NCBI GenBank assembly: GCA_015057715.1
Contig: SVDS01000043.1
Span: forward strand, 1-34,301
DNA length: 34,301 nt
Source of the DNA: Paenibacillaceae bacterium
GTDB taxonomy: Bacteria > Bacillota > Clostridia > Lachnospirales > Lachnospiraceae
Direction of reading: 5' to 3'
Positions 22,730 to 32,830 of the stretch are shown piece after piece (the stretch's first letter is position 1; each line of letters opens with the position of its first letter). The notes under the pieces were generated by a model. It saw only the letters and a program-made list of their open reading frames with translations, was not told the DNA's origin and made no database searches. Position numbers and translations under genes: made by a program.

Positions 22730-25700
22730 ATGCCTGAAAATAATGAAACTTACCACCCGATGACATTCGATGCCATAAAGATCGGTCTGGCATCTCCGGA
22801 GAAAATTCTGGATTGGTCCCACGGCGAGGTGAAAAAGCCTGAGACAATTAACTACAGAACCTTAAAGCCGGAAAAAGACGGTTTGTTCTGTGAACGGATT
22901 TTCGGACCAAGCAAGGACTGGGAATGTCATTGCGGCAAATATAAAAAGATCCGGTATAAAGGCGTTATCTGTGACCGATGCGGCGTTGAAGTAACAAAGG
23001 CCAGTGTCAGAAGAGAACGTATGGGTCATATCCAGCTCGCTGCTCCTGTTTCCCATATCTGGTATTTCAAGGGAATACCAAGCCGTATGGGTCTGATCCT
23101 TGATATTTCACCCAGAACACTGGAGAAGGTGCTGTATTTTGCTTCTTATGTTGTTTTGGATGCTGGAAATACAGGTCTTCAGTATAAGCAGGTTTTATCA
23201 GAAAAAGAATACAGAGAAGAAGTGGATAAGTACGGTTACGGTTCCTTCCGTGTGGGAATGGGTGCTGAAGCTATTTTAGAGCTCCTTCATTCCATAGATC
23301 TTGAAAAAGATTCTGCGGATTTAAAGAAAGGCTTAAAGGACGCAACCGGACAGAAGCGTGCAAGAATTATCAAGAGACTGGAAGTTGTGGAAGCATTCCG
23401 CAACTCCGGTAACTTACCAGAGTGGATGATCATGACAGTAGTTCCTGTAATCCCTCCGGATATCCGTCCTATGGTACAGTTAGACGGCGGCCGTTTCGCT
23501 ACTTCCGACTTAAATGATTTATACAGAAGAATTATTAACCGTAACAACCGTCTGGCTCGTCTTTTAGAGCTGGGCGCACCGGATATCATTGTCCGCAATG
23601 AAAAACGTATGCTTCAGGAAGCGGTTGATGCATTAATTGACAACGGCAGACGTGGCAGACCGGTTACCGGACCTGGAAACCGTGCCTTAAAGTCCTTATC
23701 TGATATGTTAAAGGGTAAACAGGGACGTTTCCGTCAGAACCTTTTAGGAAAACGTGTTGACTACTCCGGCCGTTCCGTTATCGTAGTAGGACCAGAACTT
23801 AAGATTTATCAGTGCGGTCTTCCAAAAGAGATGGCCATTGAGTTATTCAAACCTTTTGTTATGAAAGAGCTTGTTTCCAATGGTACAGCACACAACATTA
23901 AAAATGCAAAGAAGATGGTAGAACGTCTTCAGACAGAGGTATGGGATGTCTTAGAGGACGTAATCAAAGAGCATCCGGTTATGTTAAACCGTGCGCCTAC
24001 CCTTCACAGACTGGGAATCCAGGCATTCGAGCCGATTCTGGTAGAAGGTAAGGCAATTAAGCTTCATCCTCTTGTTTGTACCGCATTTAATGCCGACTTC
24101 GATGGTGACCAGATGGCGGTTCATCTGCCTCTTTCCGTAGAAGCCCAGGCAGAGTGCCGTTTCCTTCTGCTCTCTCCAAACAACTTATTAAAGCCTTCCG
24201 ACGGTGGTCCTGTAGCAGTACCATCTCAGGATATGGTCCTTGGTATCTATTACCTGACACAGGAAAGACCTGGTGCCAAGGGAGAAGGAATGGTATTCAA
24301 GAGCATTAATGAAGCAATTCTTGCTTATGAAAACCAGGCAGTTACCCTTCATTCCAGAATTAAGGCAAGAGTCAGCAAGAAGATGCCTGATGGTACCGTA
24401 TTAAGCGGAGTTGTAGAATCCACAGTCGGACGTTTCATATTCAATGAGATTGTTCCTCAGGATCTTGGTTTCGTAGATCGTTCCATTCCAGGCAATGAGC
24501 TTTTAATGGAAGTCGATTTCCATGTAGGCAAGAAGCAGTGTAAGCAGATCCTTGAAAAAGTTATTAACGTTCACGGAGCTGTACAGACCGCTGAAACTCT
24601 GGATGACATTAAGGCCATTGGTTACCGGTACTCAACAAAGGCAGCCATGACAGTATCCATTTCCGACATGACCGTGCCGGAGAGCAAACCGAAGCTGATC
24701 GCAGATGCCCAGGCTACGGTTGACCAGATTGCAAAGAACTTCCGCCGTGGTCTTATCACAGAGGAAGAGCGTTATAAAGAAGTAATTGACACATGGAAAA
24801 CAACCGATGATCAGTTGACCCATGACCTGCTGACAGGACTTGATAAGTACAACAACATCTACATGATGGCAGATTCCGGAGCCCGTGGTTCTGATAAACA
24901 GATCAAACAGCTTGCAGGTATGCGTGGACTTATGGCAGATACAACCGGTCACACCATCGAACTTCCTATTAAGTCAAACTTCCGTGAAGGACTTGACGTA
25001 TTGGAGTACTTTATCTCTGCTCATGGAGCCCGTAAAGGACTTTCCGATACAGCGCTTCGAACAGCCGACTCTGGTTATCTGACCAGACGTCTGGTAGACG
25101 TATCCCAGGATATGATTATCAGAGAGATCGACTGTTGTGAAGGGAAAGATATTCCGTTTATGGAGATCAAGGCATTCACAGACGGACAGGAAACCATTGA
25201 AGGCCTGGAAGAGCGTATCACAGGAAGATTTATTGCAGAAACCATTACAGATCCGGATACAGGAGAAGTAATCGTAAAAGCAAACCACATGTGTACTCCT
25301 AAACGTGCGGGAGCCGTTATGAAAGTGCTCAATAAGATGGGGCGTGATTCTATCAAGATCCGCAACGTTCTTACCTGCAAATCCCATCAGGGTGTCTGCG
25401 CGAAATGTTACGGAGCCAACATGGCAACCGGACAGCCGGTTCAGGTTGGTGAGGCAGTTGGTATTATTGCAGCTCAGTCAATCGGAGAACCTGGTACACA
25501 GCTGACTATGCGTACGTTCCATACCGGCGGTGTTGCCGGTGGCGATATTACACAGGGTCTTCCCCGTGTCGAGGAGCTTTTTGAGGCACGTAAGCCGAAG
25601 GGTCTTGCAATCATTGCAGAATTCCCAGGTGTAGTTGCCATTAAAGATACGAAAAAGAAACGTGAAATTATCATTACTGAGAACGAAACAGGAAATTCAA

Positions 25701-26389
25701 AGACTTATCTGATTCCTTATGGTTCCAGAATCAAGGTGCAGGATGGTCAGGTACTGGAAGCTGGCGATGAGCTGACTGAAGGTAGTGTAAATCCTCATGA
25801 CATCTTAAAGATTAAGGGTGTTCGTGCCGTACAGGATTATATGATCCAGGAAGTACAGCGTGTATACCGTCTGCAGGGTGTTGAGATTAATGATAAGCAC
25901 GTTGAGATGATCGTAAGACAGATGCTTAAGAAGATCAAAATAGAAGAAAGCGGAGACAGCGATGTCCTTCCAGGAACTTCTATGGACGTTCTTGACTATA
26001 ATGATTTAAATGATGGCCTTCTTGCCGAAGGCAAAGAGCCGGCAGACGGAAAGCAGGTAATGCTTGGTATCACCAAGGCATCTCTGGCTACCGATTCATT
26101 CCTGTCAGCTGCTTCCTTCCAGGAGACCACTAAGGTTCTGACTGAAGCTGCCATTAACGGTAAAGTGGATCATTTAATCGGATTAAAAGAGAATGTTATC
26201 ATTGGTAAGCCGATTCCTGCCGGTACAGGTATGAAACGTTACCGTACCATTAACTTAAGCACAGATGCTGCTTGTGAGGAAAGTGATGAGATCCTTTTAA
26301 CTGATGATGATGAGATTCTGTTATCTGATGACAATTTTGATGATGCAGATGAGATTTTAGCCATTAGTGAAGGTGAAATAGAAGAATAA
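22730..26389 (+). CDS. rpoC: DNA-directed RNA polymerase beta' subunit
   Basis: A 1219-residue core subunit with the active-site motif NADFDGDQM, whose Mg-binding aspartates are Asp456, Asp458 and Asp460. The N-terminal zinc site is Cys66, Cys68, Cys81 and Cys84. The second zinc site uses a cysteine at 802 or 803 with Cys883, Cys890 and Cys893. The bridge-helix/trigger-loop region ([23 protein letters not shown]) is intact. The C-terminus ends in an acidic, repeat-like tail ([21 protein letters not shown]). It lies 18 bases after rpoB, behind GAAGGGAGAA. A strong terminator follows 10 bases after the stop, so the operon ends here rather than continuing into rpsL. Confidence 0.99.
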   Translation: MPENNETYHPMTFDAIKIGLASPEKILDWSHGEVKKPETINYRTLKPEKDGLFCERIFGPSKDWECHCGKYKKIRYKGVICDRCGVEVTKASVRRERMGHIQLAAPVSHIWYFKGIPSRMGLILDISPRTLEKVLYFASYVVLDAGNTGLQYKQVLSEKEYREEVDKYGYGSFRVGMGAEAILELLHSIDLEKDSADLKKGLKDATGQKRARIIKRLEVVEAFRNSGNLPEWMIMTVVPVIPPDIRPMVQLDGGRFATSDLNDLYRRIINRNNRLARLLELGAPDIIVRNEKRMLQEAVDALIDNGRRGRPVTGPGNRALKSLSDMLKGKQGRFRQNLLGKRVDYSGRSVIVVGPELKIYQCGLPKEMAIELFKPFVMKELVSNGTAHNIKNAKKMVERLQTEVWDVLEDVIKEHPVMLNRAPTLHRLGIQAFEPILVEGKAIKLHPLVCTAFNADFDGDQMAVHLPLSVEAQAECRFLLLSPNNLLKPSDGGPVAVPSQDMVLGIYYLTQERPGAKGEGMVFKSINEAILAYENQAVTLHSRIKARVSKKMPDGTVLSGVVESTVGRFIFNEIVPQDLGFVDRSIPGNELLMEVDFHVGKKQCKQILEKVINVHGAVQTAETLDDIKAIGYRYSTKAAMTVSISDMTVPESKPKLIADAQATVDQIAKNFRRGLITEEERYKEVIDTWKTTDDQLTHDLLTGLDKYNNIYMMADSGARGSDKQIKQLAGMRGLMADTTGHTIELPIKSNFREGLDVLEYFISAHGARKGLSDTALRTADSGYLTRRLVDVSQDMIIREIDCCEGKDIPFMEIKAFTDGQETIEGLEERITGRFIAETITDPDTGEVIVKANHMCTPKRAGAVMKVLNKMGRDSIKIRNVLTCKSHQGVCAKCYGANMATGQPVQVGEAVGIIAAQSIGEPGTQLTMRTFHTGGVAGGDITQGLPRVEELFEARKPKGLAIIAEFPGVVAIKDTKKKREIIITENETGNSKTYLIPYGSRIKVQDGQVLEAGDELTEGSVNPHDILKIKGVRAVQDYMIQEVQRVYRLQGVEINDKHVEMIVRQMLKKIKIEESGDSDVLPGTSMDVLDYNDLNDGLLAEGKEPADGKQVMLGITKASLATDSFLSAASFQETTKVLTEAAINGKVDHLIGLKENVIIGKPIPAGTGMKRYRTINLSTDAACEESDEILLTDDDEILLSDDNFDDADEILAISEGEIEE

Positions 26390-26399
26390 GTATCAAGAT

Positions 26400-26433
26400 G
26401 CCCTGACAGGTTTTTCTGTCAGGGCGTTTTTTT
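26400..26433 (+). terminator. Strong intrinsic terminator of rpoBC
   Basis: GCCCTGACAG (26400-26409) and CTGTCAGGGC (26416-26425) form a perfect 10-bp stem with a 6-base loop, followed by G and seven T. It separates rpoC from the sugar locus. Confidence 0.95.
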
Positions 26434-26473
26434 ATGGAAATGACAATATTCTATAATATTTGCATAATTAAAC

Positions 26474-26504
26474 TTGATTTTTCTCTTTTTTTTAATGCTA
26501 TAAT
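26474..26504 (+). promoter_or_regulatory. Promoter of the sugar-utilisation operon
   Basis: A perfect extended -10, TG-C-TATAAT (26496-26504), is preceded by TTGATT (26474-26479) at a long 19-base spacing. The poor -35 fits a promoter that needs an activator such as the AraC protein encoded at 31830. It lies only 23 bases before the first start codon, so the leader is very short. Confidence 0.6.
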
Positions 26505-26526
26505 CATAAAAAAAGGAGGTAAAACA

Positions 26527-27402
26527 ATGAGGAAGTTTGAGCGGAATATATTCCCTTATCTGTTGCTTGCTCCTACTTTAATTATATTCGGCCTGTTTTT
26601 GTTCTTTCCGGCAGTAAATGGGTTGTGGATATCACTGACAAAGTGGGATGGGATAAATCCTCAGGTATTTGTGGGGATTCAAAATTATATCAAGCTGTTT
26701 TCGGACCGGGGATTCTGGAATTCGTTTCTCCGTACCATTTTCTTTACCGGGGTTTCGGTTCCCCTTGTCTATGTATCGGCCATGGGTCTGGCCTTGTTAT
26801 TGTCGGGAGCCAGAAAAGGAAATGATTTCTTTCGGGCTGTTTTCTACTGGCCTACCATGATTTCCAGTATCATAGTAGGACTGACCTGGAGATTCCTTCT
26901 GGGAGAAGAATTCGGTGTCATTAATTATCTTCTCACTGTAATGGGACACTCCCCTGTTAAATGGCTGACGGATCAGAATTATTCCATGGGGGTGGTAATC
27001 TTTGTGACTGCATGGAGTATGTCCGGTTATTACATGGTCATGTTCATATCAGGAATTAAGGCTATCTCTGAAACTTATTATGAGGCGGCGCGCATCGACG
27101 GTGCAGGATTCTACCATCAGTTTCGCTATATCACGCTGCCGCTCCTAAAACCAACCAGCCTGCTGGTTCTGGTTTTATCCACCGTTACGATCATAAAAAC
27201 ATATCCGCTGGTATATGCTCTGACCCAGGGCGGACCTGCAGGTGCTACTAAGTTTATGGTTCAGACGATTCAGGAAACCGGTTTTGAAAAAAATCAGATG
27301 GGTTATGCCAGTGCCATGACCATGATCCTGTTCGTGCTGCTGGCAATGTTTACAGTAGTACAGTTTAAGGTAAATAAAGGAGGTGAGCAGGATGCAGACT
27401 AA
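26527..27402 (+). CDS. ABC sugar transporter permease, MalF/CUT1 type
   Basis: A 291-residue membrane permease. ATG 26527 is chosen because AAGGAGGT (26513-26520) precedes it. The longer frame from 26434 starts in the rpoC terminator. About six membrane helices are visible, beginning with YLLLAPTLIIFGLFLFFPAV. The EAA loop that docks the ATPase is EAARIDGAGFYHQFRYITLP (from Glu186). The family takes up oligosaccharides in the CUT1 group. The next permease overlaps its 3' end by 11 bases. Upstream and downstream genes suggest an oligosaccharide containing uronic acid as substrate. No ATPase gene is present in the locus. Confidence 0.93.
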   Translation: MRKFERNIFPYLLLAPTLIIFGLFLFFPAVNGLWISLTKWDGINPQVFVGIQNYIKLFSDRGFWNSFLRTIFFTGVSVPLVYVSAMGLALLLSGARKGNDFFRAVFYWPTMISSIIVGLTWRFLLGEEFGVINYLLTVMGHSPVKWLTDQNYSMGVVIFVTAWSMSGYYMVMFISGIKAISETYYEAARIDGAGFYHQFRYITLPLLKPTSLLVLVLSTVTIIKTYPLVYALTQGGPAGATKFMVQTIQETGFEKNQMGYASAMTMILFVLLAMFTVVQFKVNKGGEQDAD

Positions 27403-28225
27403 AGGCAGAAAATATTTATTAAACGGAGTGACATTGGCAATTTTGCTGATTCTGACCTTTTTATTCCTGATCCCCATTCTCTGGGTGATTGGTTCCTCCT
27501 TTAAAAGTACAGGAGAGCTGTTTTCCTGGCCGCCAAGCCTGATTGGGAAAAACCCTTCCTTCTCCAATTACCAGAAGGCATTGGAAGAAGGCCATTTCGG
27601 AATTTATTTTTTCAATACCGTGTTTACCAGTGTTACAGCCACGTTCCTCACCATAGTGGTAAATGTAATGTCAGGATACGCCTTTGCAAAATACCGGTTC
27701 AAAGGGGACAAAATTTTATTTGGTATTGTACTGGCCACGCTGATGATTCCACTTGAGGTTATCATGATTCCCATATTTAAGGTTATTGTGGCAACCGGTC
27801 TTTACAACAGCTTATGGGGACTGATTATTCCAGCTGTGGCTTCCCCAACCGCCGTATTTTTAGTAAGACAGTATTACGTAGGGATTCCGGATGCCTATAT
27901 GGAAGCGGCCAGAATTGACGGAGCGTCGGAAACCAGCATTTTACTGCGGATTATGCTTCCGCTGGCAAAACCGGTAATCTCTGTGCTTTGTATTTTCTCC
28001 TTTATGTGGAGATGGAATGATTACCTTTGGCCCAAGCTGGTGATTAACAGCAAAGAACGTTACACCATACAGCTTGCGCTTGCAAATTACTCCGGTGAAT
28101 ATTCGGTTGACTGGAACAGCCTTCTGGCCATGTCGGTTATATCCATGATTCCGGTGATCATTGTGTTTGTAACACTGCAAAGTCATATCATAGGCGGTAT
28201 GACAGCCGGAGGAGTAAAAGAGTAA
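27392..28225 (+). CDS. ABC sugar transporter permease, MalG/CUT1 type
   Basis: A 277-residue permease, partner of the preceding one. ATG 27392 follows AAAGGAGG (27376-27383) at 8-base spacing. An in-frame GTG at 27383 lies inside that ribosome site and is rejected. Six helices are visible, opening with LAILLILTFLFLIPILWVI. The EAA loop is EAARIDGASETSILLRIMLP (from Glu171), followed by the characteristic FMWRWNDYLWPKL, in which the WNDY block typifies MalG-type subunits. The start overlaps the previous stop by 11 bases, so the two are made together and form the heterodimeric channel. Confidence 0.93.
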   Translation: MQTKGRKYLLNGVTLAILLILTFLFLIPILWVIGSSFKSTGELFSWPPSLIGKNPSFSNYQKALEEGHFGIYFFNTVFTSVTATFLTIVVNVMSGYAFAKYRFKGDKILFGIVLATLMIPLEVIMIPIFKVIVATGLYNSLWGLIIPAVASPTAVFLVRQYYVGIPDAYMEAARIDGASETSILLRIMLPLAKPVISVLCIFSFMWRWNDYLWPKLVINSKERYTIQLALANYSGEYSVDWNSLLAMSVISMIPVIIVFVTLQSHIIGGMTAGGVKE

Positions 28226-28242
28226 ATGGGAGGAAAGAGAGC

Positions 28243-30741
28243 ATGAAGTACTTGGAATATCCGCTGTTTGCGGAAGGATTTGTAAACCGCTTCCTCATAA
28301 GCGAGGTTCATACCCAGGTCCGGGAATTTACCAGATCTACCTTAAGCGGAAGAGTCAATGAATGGCTGAAGAAAGGATTTGCCATTCATGAGAATCCCTG
28401 CAGGAAAGAATTTTTAGAGGAGCGGAGACGGGAAGTTCCCGGTTATCCTGATTTTAAAGAACTGTCAGAGGGCAATAAGCTAAAACAATATTTCCCATTT
28501 GGAAATCCGGGAATCGATGCATCAGGCTTTTATTACCGTCCTACTTATTTAAGAATGTTTGGTTTTACCACGCTCTGGTCTGATGTAGCAAACACCATAG
28601 ATTTTGAGCTGGAGACCTGCGGCGGGTTAACAGTCTGGGCAAATGAACAGCTGATCTGCGATTTCACACCATTTACCAGAAACCTGGTTAAAAAAACAAC
28701 CGTTTCCATCCCACTTTTAAAAGGGGAAAACTCACTGGTGGTGTGTCTTGATGATCTGGCAGAGCGGGATACGGATTACTATTTCCGAATGAAGCGTCTG
28801 GGAGGAGCCGATTTAAAGATACTGATTCCAGTGAAGGAAGAGGTAAATGAAAGCGTTTTAACAAAAATGGAGCAGATGTTAAACGCAATGAGCTTTGATA
28901 AAGAGGCTTATATCAGCGAATCTATAAAAATGAATCTTAGCAATCCGTTTGATATGAACCTTGACCTTGAGGTTATAATAACTCCCGGCGAATTTATAGA
29001 AAAAATGGAACAATCATGGAAGCTTATAAAAACCAGAAAATATACCATGGAGCCTTTGCAAAAAGGGCTGGAGCTGTTCCATACTGATGACATTTCACCA
29101 GGATATTATTATTTCACTGTTGTACTTACCTATCAGGGAATCTCCATAAAGAGAAAAATCGGAAATCAGCTGGTGCGGGAAGAATTCCTCTTAAGCGGGA
29201 ATGAAGACAGCAGCATTCGCAGAAAACTTGCAATGGATGCAGTAATTCGTTTTGCTCCTGACAATACATATAAAGCCGCAACCTTGCTTTATATGAATCA
29301 GGATTGCCAGCGGGCGGAAGCGATTCTGATGGAAGAGCTGGAAGGTGTGAGAAGCAGAAAAGACTGTTCCGATTTTCATTTTATCATCATGATTTACATT
29401 TACCGTATGTTCCCAAGCCGTATTACTGACACATTAAAGAAGGCTCTGGAAGAAACCATGGTTCAGTACAGATACTGGATTGATGAACCTGGGGACGATG
29501 TAATGTGGTTTTTCAGTGAAAATCATGCACTTCTTTTTCATTGCTGTCAGTATTTGACCGGAACCTACCTGCCTGACCGGATTTTTACCAACAGTGGCAG
29601 AACGGGGGCAGAGGTAAAGGCAAGAGGAGAGGAGCTGCTTCATCAATGGTTTGACGACTTTTTCCGGGAATTTATTACAGAATGGAATTCCAACGCCTAT
29701 ATTCCAGTGGATGTGCTTGGAATTGGCACCCTTTATAATCTGACTGAGGAAGATAATCCACTTCATAAAAAAGCACAAAAGGCACTGGACATGATATTCT
29801 ATTCTCTGACGGTCAACGCCCATAAGGGGGCCGTAATGACCAGCTTTGGCAGGAGTTATGAAAAGGAGATGAAGGGAAATTACAATGCGGGTACCACCTC
29901 CCTGCTTTATGTTGCTTATAATGCTGGGTATCTAAACAGAGCCTGTATCGGTTACATTTCTCTTATACTTGGAAATTATGAACCTCCAATGGAGTATAAA
30001 AAGTATGCAGTAATAGACGAAGAGGAAGAACTGATCTTTGAAAATACACAGGGATTCGAAAATCACGTCAATCTCTATCTTTACAAAAATAGCCGTGCTC
30101 TTTTGTCCACCGCAGTAGGTTTTAAGCCATTTGAGAAAGGATATCAGGAGCATATCTTACAGGCAACAATTGATGAGACGGCTCAGGTCTTCATCAATCA
30201 CCCGGGAGAGGCGTTTCCATATGGAAGCGGCAGGCCAAATTTCTGGGCAGGTAACGGTGTACTTCCCCTTGGGGCTCAATTTGAAAATACTGCAGTTTTG
30301 AGATTTCATATTGAGGAAGAAGAGAGAATTGGGTATACTCATGCTTACATTCCAATCAGTGCATTTTCCCGATATAAGGGAGAAGATGGCGTTCTGGTGC
30401 TGGAAAAGGACGGAGCCTATATTGCAGTAAAAGCCCTTCAGGGACTTACCATACAGGAACACGGCCCCAATCAGTTCCGGGAATTTATCAGCCAGGGCAG
30501 AGATAATGTATGGGTCGTGCGGGTAGGCAGCTTAAGAGAAGACCAAAGTCTTGATGATATTTTTTCGGCTTTCAAAAAACTTGCCATCACCATGGACGGA
30601 ACCAGCACGTCTGTTACAGATGAAAATGGAACAGAGTATCTTCTTGAGAAAGAAACCATATTAAAGGTCAACGGGGAAACTGTATACCATTATCCGCAGA
30701 CAGTAGAAGGCACAATCAGATGGAGGAAAAAGACGACGTGA
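28243..30741 (+). CDS. Putative cytoplasmic polysaccharide lyase or glycoside hydrolase of (alpha/alpha)6-toroid type
   Basis: An 832-residue protein with no signal peptide or membrane helix. The N-terminal 230 residues look beta-rich (GGLTVWANEQLICDFTPFTRN), like the jelly-roll domains at the front of sugar enzymes. The middle (about 330-590) is helical and carries WFFSENHALLFH with Asn427-His428, and EWNSNAYIPVDV with Glu480 and Tyr486. An N-H pair followed by an E-[aromatic]-N-S-x-x-Y block is seen in toroid-fold lyases and related hydrolases, where Asn, His and Tyr act in catalysis. The C-terminal 230 residues again look beta-rich. I cannot name a CAZy family. It lies between the permeases and a GH105 gene, and GAGGAAAGAGAG precedes the ATG at 18 bases past the permease stop. 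A cytoplasmic enzyme that trims an imported oligosaccharide is the best reading. Confidence 0.7.
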   Translation: MKYLEYPLFAEGFVNRFLISEVHTQVREFTRSTLSGRVNEWLKKGFAIHENPCRKEFLEERRREVPGYPDFKELSEGNKLKQYFPFGNPGIDASGFYYRPTYLRMFGFTTLWSDVANTIDFELETCGGLTVWANEQLICDFTPFTRNLVKKTTVSIPLLKGENSLVVCLDDLAERDTDYYFRMKRLGGADLKILIPVKEEVNESVLTKMEQMLNAMSFDKEAYISESIKMNLSNPFDMNLDLEVIITPGEFIEKMEQSWKLIKTRKYTMEPLQKGLELFHTDDISPGYYYFTVVLTYQGISIKRKIGNQLVREEFLLSGNEDSSIRRKLAMDAVIRFAPDNTYKAATLLYMNQDCQRAEAILMEELEGVRSRKDCSDFHFIIMIYIYRMFPSRITDTLKKALEETMVQYRYWIDEPGDDVMWFFSENHALLFHCCQYLTGTYLPDRIFTNSGRTGAEVKARGEELLHQWFDDFFREFITEWNSNAYIPVDVLGIGTLYNLTEEDNPLHKKAQKALDMIFYSLTVNAHKGAVMTSFGRSYEKEMKGNYNAGTTSLLYVAYNAGYLNRACIGYISLILGNYEPPMEYKKYAVIDEEEELIFENTQGFENHVNLYLYKNSRALLSTAVGFKPFEKGYQEHILQATIDETAQVFINHPGEAFPYGSGRPNFWAGNGVLPLGAQFENTAVLRFHIEEEERIGYTHAYIPISAFSRYKGEDGVLVLEKDGAYIAVKALQGLTIQEHGPNQFREFISQGRDNVWVVRVGSLREDQSLDDIFSAFKKLAITMDGTSTSVTDENGTEYLLEKETILKVNGETVYHYPQTVEGTIRWRKKTT
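28848..28863. promoter_or_regulatory. cre-like sequence inside the 832-residue enzyme gene
   Basis: TGAAAGCGTTTTAACA matches the CcpA operator core (TGAAAGCGTTTTCA) at 13 of 14 positions. It lies about 600 bases into the coding region, where a bound CcpA could act only as a roadblock. It may be chance. Confidence 0.25.
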
Positions 30742-31817
30742 TAGATTTAAAGACATTAGAAGAGAAACTAAATCTGGTATCAGAGAAAATGATGGTTTTA
30801 AAAAATAATGGCATGAAAGAAGTATACCCCATCAGCCTGATTAATTTTAATTGTTGGGAGTGGCCCCAGGGAGTGGGAATATTCGGTCTTTATAAGTATT
30901 ATGAAGTAAGCGGGAGGCAGGAGATTCTCGACTCCATCATTGACTGGTATGATAACCGGATCAGGGAGGGAATACTGGAACGGAATGTGAATACGACTTC
31001 TCCCATGCTCACCCTTACTTATCTATATGAAAGAACGGGAAAACCAGAATATCTGGAGTTTATCAAAGACTGGGCTGACTGGATTATGAAAGATCAAAAG
31101 CTGATCCGCACAGGAGATGGCTGCTTTCAGCATATGATAACGGGAAGTGCCAATGATGATGAGATTCTCATTGATACACTGTTTATGGCAGTGCTATTTC
31201 TGTCAAGAGCCGGTAAGCTTCTTGACCGGAAAGATTATTATGATGAGGCCAATTATCAGATTCTTTCTCATATCAAATACTTATTAAATAAAGAAGAGGG
31301 GCTGTTTTACCACGGTTTTAACTTTAAAAGAAACGATAACTACGGTAAAGTTTTATGGGGAAGAGGAAACTGCTGGTACACCATAGTCATCATGGAGCTT
31401 TTGGAGGACATTCCTATGGATGAAGGCCTGAAGCGGTATTTCTTAAGTGTTTATAAAAATCAGGTAGAAGCACTGAAACGGTATGCAGATTCCGCAACCG
31501 GCTTATGGCATACCATTATAGATGATGATTCTTCCTATATAGAGATATCCTGCAGTGCTGCATTCCTGTATGGAATTATGAAGGGGGTGCGCCTTGGAAT
31601 ATTAAAGAAAGAAGATTATCATGAGCTTATTGAGCTGGGAATGAAAAATCTTTTAAATTATATAGATGAAGATGGTACTGTTAAAAATGTTTCCTACGGA
31701 ACTCCTATCGGGCTTAACGGAGAATTTTATAAGACAATCCCATGCTGCCCGATGACCTATGGACAGGCACTTGTAATATTGGTGCTGCAAGAGGCTATGA
31801 ATACTGATTGGCATTAG
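30720..31817 (+). CDS. GH105/GH88-type unsaturated uronyl hydrolase (YteR/YesR-like)
   Basis: A protein of about 365 residues with an (alpha/alpha)6 barrel. GH105 enzymes remove the unsaturated uronic acid that polysaccharide lyases leave on the non-reducing end of oligosaccharides, such as delta-4,5-galacturonyl-rhamnose. The catalytic Asp is Asp152 in EILIDTLFMA, equivalent to Asp143 of YteR. Also visible are WEWPQGVGIFGLYKYYE (46-62), GLFYHGF with His198, and LWGRGNCWY (212-220), where most relatives have GNGW. There is no signal peptide. Two starts are possible: ATG 30720 (AGAAGG at 30705-30710, 22-base overlap with the previous gene) or GTG 30738 (GGAGG at 30722-30726, 4-base GTGA overlap). 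I list the longer one. A lyase product is implied as the imported substrate. Confidence 0.88.
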   Translation: MEEKDDVIDLKTLEEKLNLVSEKMMVLKNNGMKEVYPISLINFNCWEWPQGVGIFGLYKYYEVSGRQEILDSIIDWYDNRIREGILERNVNTTSPMLTLTYLYERTGKPEYLEFIKDWADWIMKDQKLIRTGDGCFQHMITGSANDDEILIDTLFMAVLFLSRAGKLLDRKDYYDEANYQILSHIKYLLNKEEGLFYHGFNFKRNDNYGKVLWGRGNCWYTIVIMELLEDIPMDEGLKRYFLSVYKNQVEALKRYADSATGLWHTIIDDDSSYIEISCSAAFLYGIMKGVRLGILKKEDYHELIELGMKNLLNYIDEDGTVKNVSYGTPIGLNGEFYKTIPCCPMTYGQALVILVLQEAMNTDWH

Positions 31818-31829
31818 AAGGGACTGGTT

Positions 31830-32750
31830 GTGGAGATGAAAGAACGGGTTTTTTTTGAAGAATTTGACTCATTGTATTATTTTCATGGAGGCTCTGAAAA
31901 CTGGGCTATGCAGGGGTTTCACTTTCACAACCAGTATGAAATTATTCTGTTTCTTACAGACGGGGCTTTGATGGAAGTTGGAAACCGCACGTACCATGTA
32001 AGATCGGGAGACTTATTTCTTATTAACAACAAGGAGTATCACCGCACCAGCGGTGCTGCGGGGAAAACTTATTACAGGTATGTCCTCATGTTTGAGCCGG
32101 AGCTGTTAACCATGATGGCAGAGGTGTTCCATTACGACTTCTCCCGCTTTTTTGAAAACCGACCTGATCCTTTTCTGCATCGTCTTCATTTGTGCGGGGA
32201 GAATCTTCAGAAAGTAGAAAAACTATTTGAAAAAATAGAGCAGAGCATTCATTCCCAGAACAGAGACAGGGCCGAATCAACAGTGAGAATCAAGCTTTCC
32301 ATACTGGAGCTGATTGCATCCATTAATGAGATGTACCAGTTTTTTATGGAAAGGGAGAAAAATAAACCGGCTCAGGAATTTGTAGAAAAACAGGAAGAGG
32401 AATTTAAAGATCCCGTTCTTTACCGGGACAGAATTGAACAGCTAAAGAAGTATATTGCTTCTCATGTGGAAGAACGACTGGATTTAAATGAGATTTCCAG
32501 CCGGTTTTATATGAACCGCTATTATTTGAGCCACTATTTTAAAAAGGAGACGGGCTTTTCCCTGACTCAGTATGTGGCAAACCAGAAGATCATTGCAGCA
32601 AAGGCTTTGCTAAAAGAAGGACATTCTGTTACCGATGTTGCGCTGGCACTTTCCTATAACAGTGACAGCCATTTCATCTCAGTATTTAAGAAAATGACTG
32701 GAATTACACCGAAAAAGTATGCGCAGTCAAAAGAAAGCAAAAAAGAATGA
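31830..32750 (+). CDS. AraC-family transcriptional regulator, probable activator of the sugar locus
   Basis: A 306-residue regulator with an N-terminal cupin-type sugar-sensing domain (about 25-95, with HFHNQYEIILF and SGDLFLINNKEYHR, the typical effector-binding barrel). The C-terminal double helix-turn-helix covers about 205-303: the first HTH is DLNEISSRFYMNRYYLSHYFK, the second covers VTDVALALSYNSDSHFISVFKK, and the family signature is TGITPKKY. GTG 31830 is preferred because AAGGGA (31818-31823) is correctly spaced for it. An in-frame ATG two codons on is the alternative. It lies 12 bases after the GH105 gene, in the same operon, and divides the enzymes from the binding-protein gene. It probably responds to the imported oligosaccharide or its uronic-acid product. 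Confidence 0.92.
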   Translation: MEMKERVFFEEFDSLYYFHGGSENWAMQGFHFHNQYEIILFLTDGALMEVGNRTYHVRSGDLFLINNKEYHRTSGAAGKTYYRYVLMFEPELLTMMAEVFHYDFSRFFENRPDPFLHRLHLCGENLQKVEKLFEKIEQSIHSQNRDRAESTVRIKLSILELIASINEMYQFFMEREKNKPAQEFVEKQEEEFKDPVLYRDRIEQLKKYIASHVEERLDLNEISSRFYMNRYYLSHYFKKETGFSLTQYVANQKIIAAKALLKEGHSVTDVALALSYNSDSHFISVFKKMTGITPKKYAQSKESKKE

Positions 32751-32830
32751 TTTCATGTCTGAAATATGAGGTTTTTGTATTGCTGCAAATGTTAAAATGA
32801 ATGTACTAAATCACAAAGGAGAGGTATTTT

